A stretch of DNA of 64,000 bases from Orychophragmus violaceus (GCA_030180135.1 CM058231.1:20091034-20155033); one strand, 5' to 3'; counted from the stretch's first letter, positions 36,501 through 45,921 are shown. Made by a program: numbers and translations. Notes: generated by a model from the sequence alone, not told the origin.

Positions 36501-38932
36501 ATGTTCTGTATAGCAGCCGGACACAGCTGGGACATGGCGATCCTCCTTTCTTCACAATACGCCACGAGCAGCCTCGGCAAAGGAAACCTTAGATGAATAT
36601 CCTTGAACCAAAAATCGTACAAGCATATCCATCCTTCCGGACAATTCCAAGGCCTCTCGTGTGGCTCGGGTAGGCGAAGCTCGAGCCGATCAACGCCCCC
36701 AGGATCGCAGTTATCCCTCAACCAATCCAAATCTTCATCCGAGCATTTCGTCGGAAGAACAGGACGAGGTGGACGCGTCTTCTTTTCCGAGCCCTCCACG
36801 CCCGTTCTTTTGATGTTCTTCCGAGCCTTTTTAGACCTGCTCGGATCCGAGACCATCCTATCACACCGCGCCTGATCCACTAGGGCCACGGCCTCCGCCT
36901 TCACCGGAGCAGAACCCAAGGGTTGAACCAACGCAGGTAGCCAAGGCCGAATACCGTCGTCCTCCGAGTCTATCAGGTACGGAACCCGAAAACTCTGAAC
37001 GCTACCCGAAACCGACTGAACCCGAGCACAAGTACCTTCAGAACCCCGAGCTATACCTTCCGTCCGCGCCGAGCCCGACAAAGAGTCCCGTCGAGCGGTA
37101 GACGAGCTGGATTGAGCGGAATTACCCTCGGATAGCCTTACCGAATAAAGATCCCGATCCGAGGACGATTCTGAATGGGAGTCGATTCTCATGATTTACA
37201 AAAACAAATACAACAACAAAAGCTAGAGAGAGAAAGTGAACGAAATTTTAGAGAGAAGGGAGAGCGAAATACCTGCAGAAGGAGAGAAATGAAATGAGAA
37301 GAAGCAACGCGGTGTATATATAAGCAAGGTGGGAAGATTCCAAGACAAGCGCAATGATGACCCCTATACAACTCTTCGGCTTCCGGCGGTTATAGGTATC
37401 ATCATTACACCAACACGGCTCTTCAGTATCTCGCCGTTTCCCAAGAAACCCTTGAACTCCCCAAGAAGAAAACAACAAAGCCAGCCGACCAGACCTATCC
37501 CGAATAAATACCGGCCCAACTAAGACATCTTCAAATCCGCCGACTCCAAATATCATGAAGATCGACGAACTGGGGGGGGGGCTTACTGTTATAGATGGGT
37601 TTAGCACCCCACCCACTTAGAAGGCCCAGGATTTATTCTTGATATAAAGGCCGGCCCAATAGAGCAATAGAAGCCCAATCAAACGCGCTTAGATCGAGCC
37701 CATCATCATCGGCTCGATTCGGCTCAGCTGAACGATGGCAAGTCAGCTCGGCTAAGCCGAACAGCAGCAAATCAGCTCGGCTATGCTAACAGCCAAAAGA
37801 ATGTACGGCTCGGCCCATCACGTCACCAAGTACGGCCCAACTCGCACGAACTCGACAAGCGGTCAACGGCCTGTAGAAAGTACGACCGTATTTTACTATA
37901 AATAGGAGTCGTCACTGTACATTAATGTAACTTTTTTGGGATTGGTGCACTTCTTACTACTTTCTCTCTCTAGAGTCAATTTTCCGAATTGTAAACCGAG
38001 CACGTCTCTCGACCTGCTCGGATATCTGAATACAAAAACACGCTCGTTCCGAGCATATTATTCTCCTTTAAGGAACCCGAACGCGATTATCTTTTCATCC
38101 ATCCCGAACATACTTCTAACTCCTGCTAGTCTCTGAATCTAGTCGTTTCTCTCTCAAGAACGACTTGGTTCCTTCGGACCGAACACGTCAACTCTCTAGC
38201 AAGACGCGCATCCCGACCTCGTGACGACCTCGGATATAACAGAAAGGAATAACTAAATAGATTCAATCTTTTAACCTAATGAAATTAACCACCTAATTCG
38301 AATTAATTTTCCAATGTTCGTAGAGAAAATTATGAGATTACTTACCTCAGCTTGGAGTTTCTGATTATGAGATTGAAGAAGATCGTTTTCAGCTTTAAGG
38401 GCATCGAATTGTCGTTTAAGCGCATCGTAATCTTTCTCAAGCTGCTTTGTTTTCCAGCGAGCTCTTCTGTTCTGAAACCAAATCGCGATCTGTCTTGGCT
38501 GTAAACCCAAGGCACGAGCCAACTGCATTTTCTTCTCTGGTTCAAGTTTGTTTCCAAGCTCGAAAGTCTTCTCCAATGTCTTCACTTGTTCCATGTTCAA
38601 TCTCCTCTTCTTCTCTCCCATTTGAGACCCATCATCTGAATAATCCTCTTCTCCGTTCATATTGTTCCCCACTTCTAAATCGCAACACCCTTCTATTGGA
38701 GATCTCTTACCTAGAAACGAAGCAAATCCTGAAAACAAACAGAGTTTTTAAAATACAGAGGAGATTATGAGTAAGTGCGTGTATGTGTGTATATACCATG
38801 GATATCTTGAGGAATGGAGCAAGAAGGAAGAAGAGGTGCAAGCGATCGAGATTGGTGAGGATGATCGTCTTCGTAAGAGGTTTGGATCATGAAATTTGAA
38901 GGGAAAAAAGACATTCCATTATTACAAGACAT
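28685..38932 (-). CDS. HB13: HD-Zip I homeodomain-leucine zipper transcription factor, intron 2 holds a retrotransposon
   Basis: Three minus-strand exons: 38932-38797, 38728-38346 and 29038-28685, total 873 nt or 290 codons; Arabidopsis ATHB13 is about the same length. Start MSCNNGMSFFPSNFMIQ and end GFWPWLDQQQYN match that protein. Exon 2 holds the homeodomain (KKRRLNMEQVKTLEKTFELG ... IWFQNRRARWKTKQ) directly followed by the leucine zipper (heptad Leu from LEKDYDALKRQFDALKAEN on). Splice sites are GT-AG and the phase fits. Class I HD-Zip factors bind CAATNATTG as dimers in the nucleus; ATHB13 is linked to sucrose-dependent leaf growth and stress responses. Intron 2 is 9,307 bp because of the retroelement at 29473-38241; without it, it would be about 533 bp. 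The coding sequence is intact, so function depends on splicing across the insertion. Confidence 0.95.
29473..30127 (+). repeat. 5' LTR
   Basis: 655 bp, TG...CA termini inside a 7-bp inverted repeat TGTTATA/TATAACA. Rich in GCTCGG/CCGAGC words. Holds a TATA box at 29782-29790 followed by a CT-rich stretch. Confidence 0.97.
29782..29790 (+). promoter_or_regulatory. LTR TATA box
   Basis: CTATAAATA, followed about 50-80 bases later by a pyrimidine-rich leader (TTTCTCTCTCTAG). Expected to drive the genomic RNA from the 5' LTR. The same motif in the 3' LTR is at 37896-37904 and points into HB13 exons 2 and 1 in antisense. Confidence 0.7.
30128..30148 (+). promoter_or_regulatory. Primer binding site region
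   Basis: ATTGGCCCCGTCTGTGGGGA lies directly after the 5' LTR. The TGGC-CCGT-TG-GGGA pattern is like the primer sites of Tat/Athila-type gypsy elements; I cannot assign the tRNA with certainty. Confidence 0.6.
30183..33257 (+). CDS. Fused gag-RNase H tail-integrase polyprotein (internal deletion)
   Basis: One open frame of 1,024 codons starting at ATG 30183, 55 nt after the LTR. Residues 1-200 are a Gln/Ser/Pro-rich gag head; about 210-400 is the retrotransposon gag core (FLTAFRIAMGRTKFS, LDWFSRLEPNSIDGY, SLRSYITRFKNVL). A basic Gln-rich linker follows, then a CX2H-type knuckle remnant (FCEYHQRAGHSTEEC). Around residue 520-530 the frame passes straight into the last part of RNase H (IPRSDNSSADALAALAS). 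Next is integrase: HHCC zinc domain (HEGAGGNHTSGR, CEKCQRHA), then the DDE core (AMDIVGPLP with Asp; VTDNGSQF with Asp; GNGQAEATNK with Glu), and a C-terminal domain (LVLRKVFENTREHRAGKL, WEGPYIV). Protease, RT and the RNase H catalytic part are gone, yet the join keeps the frame. All three integrase acidic residues are present. Confidence 0.94.
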   Translation: MTGAPSNKDYVHIEDITSSETAFRARGPPQHVSQVADPIIQPAGAEQQPPSTERPQQAAETQTNEQDMSTLLKTLMTQVAELSQGSNARFDQLATAHAVCQGQINDLRMTSQQGSVPRTHLHRALFEETPPPHPRNRTVAQRQTEDEQPPNTEIPGSSAPDAHRDIEIEDIKLMLKNMTSKVHQAISSAPEIDRVLEETQNTPFTRRLMDIQFEHPISAVKIKMTTYDGKSDPRQFLTAFRIAMGRTKFSAEERDAGYCQLFVEHLTGSALDWFSRLEPNSIDGYNDLTHVFLKHYSMYIQEEVSNADLWAISQGPRESLRSYITRFKNVLAKITITDSEGLPALRNGLWYESSFREELKKNRPSSLEDALHRASIFVELEEEKETLAKKFGPKSSNSKDKTEKSAELYEPRQHYDQDYKKSKEEETARKGKSSYYVSDQLQGHRQDEERSHQDQRQSHPDHSQNRQQERPTQGYQGQNQGKPWNKFVRGADKSKLFCEYHQRAGHSTEECRNLQALLFADYQEITARIGSVTLTKIPRSDNSSADALAALASTSDPDLRRIIPVECIARPSIASNEDVLLITEEEEGLDDAHRSNEEVIKGTDPEHATTIDWRDEIKDYILTGKVPEDRWAARRLKARCAQYVMMKDELFRWSTSKALLRCINGQEIKWVTEQTHEGAGGNHTSGRALATKIKRHGHFWPTMIADCESYVARCEKCQRHAPSIHQPPELLTTAATPYPFMRWAMDIVGPLPASHQKKFILIMTDYFTKWVEAESYSEIKNLDVQKFVWKYIICRHGVPYEIVTDNGSQFISNLFEGFCARWKIRLSKSTPRYPQGNGQAEATNKTIIDGLKKRMESKKGLWADELDGVLWSHRTTPRTSTGQTPFSLSHGMEAMSPAEVCVPTIRLSVAPEHEELNNNMIIDCLDHAEELRDRALLRLQNYQQQITRHYNKKVKGRRFVEGDLVLRKVFENTREHRAGKLGANWEGPYIVSKVVKPGVYELVTMKGEAIPRSWNANKLKRYYY
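33261..33545 (+). repeat. Poly(A)/short-hairpin tandem repeat in the retroelement
   Basis: Units begin at about 33261, 33352, 33441 and 33523 (spacing 91, 89 and 82 bp). Each has CGAGCATCTCTCGCTCAC and AAGCCGAGCATCGCGCTC, two small GAGC...GCTC stem-loops, followed by an A-run of about 51, 49 and 42 bases. The last unit has lost the second hairpin. It starts directly after the polyprotein stop codon. Read in reverse it gives a phenylalanine-rich chance frame. Confidence 0.92.
33546..34183 (+). other. Spacer with dispersed GCCGAGC/CTCGCAC motifs
   Basis: Non-coding. Repeats variants of GCCGAGCA...CTCGCAC and TGTCCCG(A/G)CC at irregular spacing (about 33730-34030), which look like older copies of the hairpin words in the neighbouring array. 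TTTCGGGGTACGTAGGCAACCTC at about 33609 is another recognisable conserved-looking block. Confidence 0.6.
34184..37192 (-). CDS. Antisense retroelement gene with gypsy-type transposon domain and coiled coil
   Basis: Four exons join in frame on the minus strand: 37192-36238, 36169-36035, 35941-35010 and 34939-34184, all with GT-AG borders, giving 925 codons. The N-terminus is Ser-rich and acidic. Exon 1 then has the family pattern DEDLDWLRDNCDPGG ... GWICLYDFWFKDIHLRFPLP ... PAAIQNMVGSMILASECGVE ... DDWQDRYFYVRV, which matches the plant 'putative gypsy type transposon' domain (Transposase_28). Exon 3 is acidic/basic with KKKRKKKKRSR, a likely nuclear signal. Exon 4 is a long coiled coil (ERAISGLKRDLTKAGKVIAE, ALEERVAGLSTENNRLNTEN). 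Function is unknown; the domain name does not imply transposase activity. Extra antisense ORFs are known between integrase and LTR in Tat-type elements. The frame is fully open. Confidence 0.85.
37315..37322 (-). promoter_or_regulatory. Probable TATA box of the antisense gene
   Basis: TATATATA 123 bp upstream of the ATG at 37192, outside the LTR. A pyrimidine-rich leader follows (CTTTCTCTCTCTAG), which may include a small 5' UTR intron (CTGCAG|GTATTT at about 37273). Confidence 0.6.
37571..37586 (+). promoter_or_regulatory. Polypurine-type tract before the 3' LTR
   Basis: A run of nine G (37572-37580, plus the G at 37581) lies 5 bases before the 3' LTR start, the expected position for plus-strand priming. 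It is interrupted by CTTAC directly before the LTR. Confidence 0.6.
37587..38241 (+). repeat. 3' LTR
   Basis: Same 655-bp length and, as far as I can see, the same sequence as the 5' LTR. Followed by the TSD GAAAG and then the rest of HB13 intron 2. Confidence 0.97.
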
Positions 38933-39792
38933 TTTCAACACAAGACAGGACACTACAGTTTGCTTAAACTTTGGTTGTTTCTCTTTAGTTTCTTCTTGCC
39001 AGGATCTCAAAACTCTTTTTGTGAGTAGGAGAATCAAATGGGAAAAGAGACGAGGAAAAAAAAAGAGAGGAGAGATCATAGTGAAATGAATCTGCATAGA
39101 CTATACCACTTATGGTATTTGTTTTCATCTTTTTCGTTTTATAGAAAGGCTGATAGTGAGAGAAACCGATTCTCGTTAGATATAAAATTAAGTTGATTAA
39201 ATTTGCTTAAACTCCATTGAAATTAAACCAAACAAAAGCTATATTTCACTCCATTGTTTTGTTTTCATTTCCCACTATTTTAAAACCAATGTTGGCTTCC
39301 ATGTCTTGGTGGGATGCAATTTACTTTACCATGTTACACCAACTATACTATGCTCTCTAGGATAGTAAATTATTCCGAGGTGCTGAGAATCGTCGATAAT
39401 AAAATTTGGATATTAGTTGAGGTGTAATTGCGTCGAGTGAAGCCAAAGAATCATCAAGATCTAGAATACAATTGTTGTTAAATTAATCATATTCATATGT
39501 TTACAATCATAAGAAGATTTACAACTCTATCGTGAAATTAAAACCAAAAATGCAAATTTTGAATAGTAGCAACAACTGGAGCGACTTAGTATGTGAATGG
39601 TTAATACTGTTTTTATTTACTATTTATAATATTTGGTCTGCAGTGATATATTAAAAAATCGTTTGCGTACCAAATACGGACAATTAATTTTTATGAATAA
39701 ATTAAGTTGGTCCGGGGCGGATTGTTTTCCGCTCAATAAAATAGTTTAGTTTACATATAATTTAGTATGTTGTTATCACTGCTACGCTAAAG
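38933..39792 (-). promoter_or_regulatory. HB13 5' leader and upstream region
   Basis: The leader on the minus strand is rich in CT/TC (CTCTCCTCTCTTTTTTTTTCC at about 39053-39073), a plant pyrimidine patch. No TATA box can be fixed. The rest up to the Helitron is AT-rich intergenic DNA. Confidence 0.45.
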
Positions 39793-40257
39793 TCTAATTA
39801 TATATATAAAGGGAGGATGTCTCTCCAGCAGCTTGACACCTCAGCTTTTTTATTCATTGTGGAGATGACACATCAGATTAATGAAATTAGTGTAAAAACC
39901 AATGAGATTAAAACCTGCATCCAGATCATAATCCAGCTGTGTATGGGTTTTTGTCTGGGAACAGCCTCTTTCTCCTATGTCGCTTTAAATCGCTAAAAAA
40001 ACCAGATCTAAGCTTCCTAATCAACATTGATGATTTGTTTTGGCTTTTGCCCTCCCGAAGTTCTTCGCTCACTGCACCGATTTCAGAAGTTTAGGGTTTA
40101 TGAAGCTCGGATCGCATGGAAGGCTTGTCAATTAAGACTACAAATTTCGGATTTTGGTGCTGGGTTTGTCTAATTTTGGTCTGATTTGAAGGAATGATGT
40201 TATCGGCATCGCCGAACACACTAACGACTATTGTAAAATGTTGTTTATTTTCTTGCA

Positions 40258-40690
40258 GGATAACTCTGAAGGGACCAGAAAGTATGTGGGTACTTGTCGT
40301 CTTGAAGTCCCGAGATCTGACAAGGATCGTAAGCCGAAGAAAGAGGAGGACTCCGTGAGCAGAGGATCTTTGAGTTCTCAGGGAAGAGGGAGAGGAAGAG
40401 GAAGATTAAGCCCGACAAGGTTATTTCGATTGTGTACTTTTATTGTCGATTATTTTAGTTAGTATAGTCATTTGTCTGAATGTTGTTTGCTTCCATTTGG
40501 GGAAATTTTGTTTAGGATTTTGTAAAGAGGAAATGTAATATTGTTTCTCTTGCAGGATAACGCTGATGAAACAAGAAAGTATGTGGGTTTGACTTGTACA
40601 CAGTGTAAGAACTTAACGAGTAAGAGTGATCTTGTCTTCTGTTCAAATGTATCAAGAAGCGCTATTGCTATGACTGCATCGATAGATGGT
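40258..40690 (+). pseudogene. Captured zf-4CXXC_R1 zinc-finger exons
   Basis: Two consecutive pieces begin after splice-acceptor TTGCAG. The first (40258-40420) encodes DNSEGTRKYVGTCRLEVPRS and an Arg/Gly stretch. The second (40557-40690) encodes DNADETRKYVGLTCTQCKNL, then TSKSDLVFC, then in another frame KRYCYDCIDRW. CX2C, C and CYDC spacing with that wording is the plant CDCA7/R1-type zinc-finger domain. The two pieces share the D-N-TRKYVG start, so they may be a partial duplication of one exon. A frameshift in the middle of the finger makes it a pseudogene. In the intact family the domain acts in DNA-methylation-related nuclear proteins. Confidence 0.75.
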
Positions 40691-40790
40691 AAGATATATA
40701 TATTTGCGCATTAAAATGAGCTTATGATTACGGTTTCCTTATTTAACTAGCCATCAGAGTTTGAATTTCGATTATCTTGAGTCTATATAG

Positions 40791-41390
40791 GTATCCAGAG
40801 CACCAGCGTTTCTGAAATCCAGCCTACCAACGACGTTTTCTCTTTTGATCTCACTTGGGCCGAGATCCAGTCTCTGAAGTGTAAGAACTTTCCTCTCTAA
40901 AATAGGAGATGCTCCGAAGCCAACCATTGAAGAAATCAAGAAGCATGCAGATGCTGTCAATCTCAAGAGAAGTTCTCTCGCCACCATCTCCCAAAGCTTT
41001 TCGACAGGGAAGACTAACGTCGTAGAGGAAATGCACAAAGGGAATATCTCTGTTTATGTCTCGGTGCTAATGAATGAGTACCTCTCCATAGCGTTCGACT
41101 ACTTCTCTGATCCTACGATTGAGCTTGCCACATTCATTGCAGGGAATGGCATTGATGGAGTCATCACAGAGTTCCTTGCCACTGCCACCAGATACTTACG
41201 TAAGTTTTAAACCTTTACAAGATCATGAAAGAACCATATACACATAGCCAAGATAAGGGTGATAATATATATTTGATGCAGATCCAGGGAGTCCATGATC
41301 AGATTTGAACAAAGACCAGCCCTACGCCATCTTACATGCAGAGTTTGCTTCAATCTTGAATCTAGAGATTGAAGCAACAATTAGAGGTAT
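40791..41390 (+). pseudogene. Captured glycerophosphodiester phosphodiesterase-like (GDPDL) exons
   Basis: Exon-like blocks: 40791-40882 (STSVSEIQPTNDVFSFDLTW, AEIQSLK), 40908-41200 (KPTIEEIKKHADAVN, NISVYVSVLMNEYLSIAFDY, DPTIELATFIAGNGIDGVIT, EFLATATRYL), and 41281-41387 (SDLNKD, PYAIL). These match the C-terminal GDPD domain of the plant SHV3/GDPDL cell-wall proteins. Intron borders are kept, so genomic DNA rather than cDNA was captured. A TGA replaces the Cys codon in the SPC-SDLNKD motif of the last block. A short block at about 41464-41523 (GVPLIVIIGCELDPKERIYW) is from something I cannot name. Confidence 0.78.
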
Positions 41391-43562
41391 CTATGGTCAC
41401 TTGTGATGTCCTCTCATTTCTTCTTTGTTTATGTTTTCCACTCACAAACCTGTTTTATTCTAGGAGTCCCTCTGATAGTTATTATTGGGTGCGAACTTGA
41501 TCCAAAGGAACGCATATACTGGTAAATCTTTCAAAGCTCACAGAGATCCTTTGCTTCTTCATTTTGTTCTTTTTATTACTTGGTGATAGTGATTTTTCTT
41601 CTTCGGGAAAACAAACGTTTCATACTCAAAGAAGGAAGAGAGAATCTTATGTAGCCATTGTCACTATTTTCATGAGTAGATGTGATTGCAGTCTAAATGT
41701 TAAATCAATGGAAGAAAGATAGGAACAGTATTGTAAAAATAGTAAGGTGGTTTGATTGGTAGGTGAGATTACATGAGATTATGATCTTATTAAGTAGTTT
41801 TGTTTGAGTTTTAATAATATTTTCAGTATAGTTTATATAAGCTTCACATGTGAAGCATTGAGCAGGGAGTTGTTTTCATAACTATTGACAAGGGTTCTGC
41901 ACCTTGATTTCATAATCAACTGGTAATCAATTGGCGAGAGAGACGGGGAGGCACCGTCGAATATGAAGAGAGATAGGACGTTCAAACTTCAAAGTGGTTT
42001 TGAGGTTTTGGAGGAGATTCCAAGGAGTGTTTCGTCCGGTTGCGTCGCCTATGCATCTATGATATCCAATTCGGGACGAGTCAGGGGAAAGAAACGGGTT
42101 GAAGTGTGACTTTTTGGAGATAAGAAACTGTAGATGCTTTGAGATCTGGTACTTGTGTAATGAAAGTTAGGCAAACAGGGATGCAACATGACTAGGATTT
42201 GTTTCGTTTCTGGATCCGTTTTAAAAAAAAGAATAGGATTTGATTTTCAGATTTTTTCAAATGATATTCTTGTATATGACTGATAATTATTTTTCTACTT
42301 CCCCTGTTGTCAAAAGAATGTAGCATACATTGTTTTTCTTTTCCAATATTTGATCATTTATTTATTGGCTTGGCAATGATAACAAGACATTTTGCTATTG
42401 TCAAACATTAATTATGATGATATTTAGTTTTACACTTACTTCGGTTTATGATCGACCATTACAACATGCAAAATAATAGGTCGTTTGGGCTAACAAGCAT
42501 TATCAATCTGTCTACAGAATCGTTACTTTATCTTATACTTTTAATCAAATATGAAACATAATTAAATGTGAATAAAAAAAAACTTACTTTTTAAAAGCAT
42601 AAATCAGATAATTACTAACACAAAAAAATTATTTAATGAAAAACTTTAACCATATATTCAGTATCCAATTGTAATCAAACTATTATTCGGTTCAGTTTGT
42701 TAGTTTTTTTTTAAAATAAGTTTCATTTGGGATTAAACTATTTTTTGTTTTGATTTTTTTTTTAAATATGAGAAAAACAAAAACAAAGTTTACTAATTAA
42801 CAAAGATTACATATTTTTAGTATATTATATATAATTAAAATATTATTTTAAATAAATTTTGATCAGTTTAATTCCATTTTACATAGTTTGATTTGGTTCA
42901 GTTCGAAATTGGTTAATTTAGTATATAAATTTTGGTTCTTTCTTATTTATAATTTTGATTTGGTATGGGTTTGGAAATTTTGGATCAGAAAATAATACAT
43001 CCTATTCATGATCAAAATAATTTTTTTCCAATTCAGTTCACATTTATTGGGTTCAAGTTTTTAGAGTTCTAAAAAAATATGTTTCATTTGAGATCAATTT
43101 ATATTTTATTTTTGATTTTAACAAAAAAAAATAATAAAAACATATAAATGGCATTATTAGATTAAAAAAAATTATAATAAAGGTTTCTATTAGACCAATG
43201 TTGAGCAATAATCAAGAGATGTGAAAGAAAAACATTAACATTCTTTTATTCTGAAAGATAACAGTTAAACGCAAATTTGACTAATCATAAAAGTTGAGAT
43301 GACATGAATAATAACAAAACATGTATTTGGTTGTGTTATTAAAATACATATATATTTTTATTTAAGTTCTAATTTTATCTATTTTACAATATAGTTTGGT
43401 TCAAAAAATAAATACACATCATGAATATTTATTTATTTTAGTTTTATTTATAAAACATAATACAAAATAATAATTAAAGTAGAAATTATAAAAGATTATT
43501 ATATTTTAATAAAAAATTATATCATAAAATAAGCCCGCTGCATAGCGCGGATATATACCTAG

Positions 43563-44370
43563 TTGTTACTAGTGTTAATTTTGCGTTCCCATCTGAATTA
43601 CATAGTGAAAACGAGAGATATTTGAATATATTAAGGAAAATATAAAAGGATTACAGCTTGCGTACAATGTGGAAAAATGAAAAAGATGAGAATCAAAAAG
43701 GTAAAGAAGGAAATGACTCTTCTTTTTCCCCTTGGGAGAGACATGCAGAGGTGTTCTCTTTCACTCATCATACTTGTCCTTTAATCTCTATCTAAATCTC
43801 TCTTTCTCTTATTAGATTTGTCCTTTTTTATTTTTGTAAACCAAATTGGATGAGTCCAATGCTCATCTTAAATCATAACTATCCAAGTTGTGTCTCTCTC
43901 ATTGTGTACTCCAAATCAAGATCTAATTACTGTATAGTTCGTTACTACTTATTAATTCAAAATATTTTAATTAACCAATATCTTAGGAATTTTTTCTCTT
44001 CAAAAATGTAGTAATATTGAGGTAGGGAAGGTGGATAGCGAATGCGTCCACTGTTATCCTAAAAAGTGTAGAGATATACACACACTATAGTACGTATATG
44101 CCTATTAAAAAATCATATTGTGATTTGACAAAAAAAAATTCATATTGTGACTACATAGACCTACCTAGACTTGTAGATTTATTGAGGGTACAAAAACAGG
44201 AAAAACCTTAGTATTTTTATGTTTCTTGGGAAGAAGAGAGAAGTGATATTATTGATTTTCAGATGTTCTATGATGCTAACGTTGGGATTACTTTGATGCA
44301 ATATTTTAAATATTAAAAAAATTACACTAAAGGAGATAAATGAGATTCAGTGGGAGATAAAATGATAAAC
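43563..44370. other. Intergenic DNA
   Basis: No gene recognised. Confidence 0.4.
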
Positions 44371-44373
44371 ATA

Positions 44374-44608
44374 GGGTCCGATTGGTGAACCAAAGCGGAA
44401 CGGTAAGATTAGCGGTTAGCGGGAGTGGTAAGCGGTTGAATAGTGCAAAGCTGTAAGTGAAAGCTGTAAGCGAAAACTGTTAGAGAAAGCGGTAAGAAAA
44501 AGCTGAGAGTAACCGCTTTTACTGTAACTTTGGTAACGTTTTTGTGATTGGTAACAAACAAAGCGGTAAGCCTCTAACGCTTTTAATAAAATGTCACCAA
44601 TCGGAACC
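44374..44608. mobile_element. Harbinger-like MITE
   Basis: GGGTCCGATTGGTGAACC at the left is mirrored by GTCACCAATCGGAACC at the right (inverted repeat of about 15 bp). ATA flanks both sides (44371-44373 and 44609-44611), consistent with a 3-bp TSD of a PIF/Harbinger-type element. The inside is full of AGCGGTAAGCGG/AACCGCTTT words. 235 bp, non-coding. A hAT origin is the alternative. Confidence 0.7.
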
Positions 44609-45005
44609 ATAATAATTTCGAGAAAATATCTTTCGAAATCTCACATTGCATATGAGAAAAAATCTAAACTAGAGATTAAAAATGAACTCTAATATGTCGA
44701 AAGTTATGAATTATAGGAATTTCATATTCTAAATAGTATGTGTAGATTATGTCCAAAAACTAGTTTAGTAGTACATGTAGATTGTAGAAACGCATATTCA
44801 ACAATATGGCGAATTGACATTTGTGAAATAAAATAAATATTATTATCATAATATTATAATAAAACCGATACAAGAATTTGGAAAATAATGGATTTGCAGA
44901 GACAAAAATTGATCTTTTTCCTTAATTTTAAAAATGCTTTGTACTGTGCCGATTGCATGACGTTTCGAATCTCAGGATACAACTGCATATTCTTATAATT
45001 TACAC

Positions 45006-45862
45006 CAAGGGAGGATGTATATGATTAATGGGAGGGACAATTGCCAACCCTAATTTTTTTTTAAAACTAATGTAATTTTATATACATTTTTAATTATGTC
45101 CGTCTTGATAAATTATTATATGCCCCTCACTTTTTTTAAGAAAATAATTAGAAACTAAAAGTCTATGTACAAAAATATCAGACAAAACCCCAATTAATTT
45201 TCCTCATTTCTCTATAAACCATATCCATTATGCACTTTATAAGATTTAATCAAATATTTTAAATAATTTAGAAGATTTTTTCTTAATTAAAATTAGAAAT
45301 ATTCATTGGTTCACAAAAAATCCTACCTTATATTATTTTCTCAACTTTTCTATCACTGCTTTCTCTTTCAACTCTAGTCAAGTGTCAATTGCAGATCAGG
45401 TTTAAGTCCTAGTGATTCATTTTGTGAGTTTAATAAAAAATTTGTTGAGATTGGCTGAGTTTTATCCTGTGGATATTAGTCATGTGGAGTGCATATCTCT
45501 TGAGCAGCAACTTGACATTTATATTGATAATATACGAGAAGATGAAAAGTTTGCTAGGTTAAGAAATATTGGAGACCTAGCACGATGATGGTAGAAACTA
45601 AGAAGCATCTTTCTCATCTTTAATTTATAGGCTTTTGAAGTTAGCTTGACATTGAATATAGCTACTGCAACCGTCGAGAGATTTTTTTCGGGTATGTTGA
45701 TTGTCAAGACAATATTATGGAATCACATTGGTGATCAATTTCTAGTAAGTGACTGTCTCATTTGTTATATCATAAAAATATATTAAATGAAACCATGATA
45801 AAAAGATTTCGAGCTATGAATGAAAGTGGAATATATTTGTAGTTTTTTTTTGGTAATTTATA

Positions 45863-45905
<43 letters not shown>

Positions 45906-45921
45906 TTCCGCTCCACCACAG
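45006..45921. mobile_element. hAT element nested in the copia LTR
   Basis: An exact 8-bp TSD ATTTACAC at 44998-45005 and 45922-45929 interrupts the LTR; the second LTR at 51392 is uninterrupted at the same place. Ends are CAAGGGAGGATGTA and, in reverse, CTGTGGTGGAGCGGA, diverged hAT termini. The interior includes the end of a hAT transposase on the plus strand (next entry) and a (AT)n run at about 45869-45893. Confidence 0.88.
45505..45785 (+). pseudogene. hAT transposase C-terminal (dimerisation) remnant
   Basis: Interrupted frames read LDIYIDNIREDEKFARL and later LNIATATVERFFSGMLIVKT, then IGDQFLVSDCLICYI. The ATATVER-FS pattern is the signature of the hAT C-terminal dimerisation domain (TTF/zf-MYM-type plant hAT proteins). 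Frameshifts and the lack of the catalytic core show that only a fragment is left. Confidence 0.75.

Larger units (their letters stand above)
29473..38241 (+). mobile_element. Young Ty3/gypsy (Tat-lineage-like) LTR retrotransposon, non-autonomous
   Basis: Two 655-bp LTRs (29473-30127 and 37587-38241) begin TGTTATA and end TATAACA; I see no difference between them by eye. The TSD is GAAAG (29468-29472 and 38242-38246). The plus strand carries a gag-integrase fusion frame (30183-33257). Downstream come an A-rich hairpin repeat and an antisense four-exon gene (37192-34184), then a G-rich tract before the 3' LTR. Protease, reverse transcriptase and most of RNase H are absent, so movement would need a helper. 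An extra antisense gene between integrase and the 3' LTR is known in several Tat-lineage elements. Sitting in an HB13 intron, it is oriented opposite to the gene. GC content is well above that of the surroundings. Confidence 0.96.
39793..43562 (+). mobile_element. Helitron with captured host exons
   Basis: Starts TCTAATTATATATATAAAGG and ends CCTAG followed by T (43559-43562). A short GC hairpin, CCGC-TGCATAGC-GCGG, lies about 10 bases before the end. These are ATREP-like Helitron termini, although the base before the start is G where A is expected. The first half carries exon pieces of at least two host genes (next entries); the second half is AT-rich, non-coding. No Rep/helicase gene, so non-autonomous. 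Confidence 0.75.
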
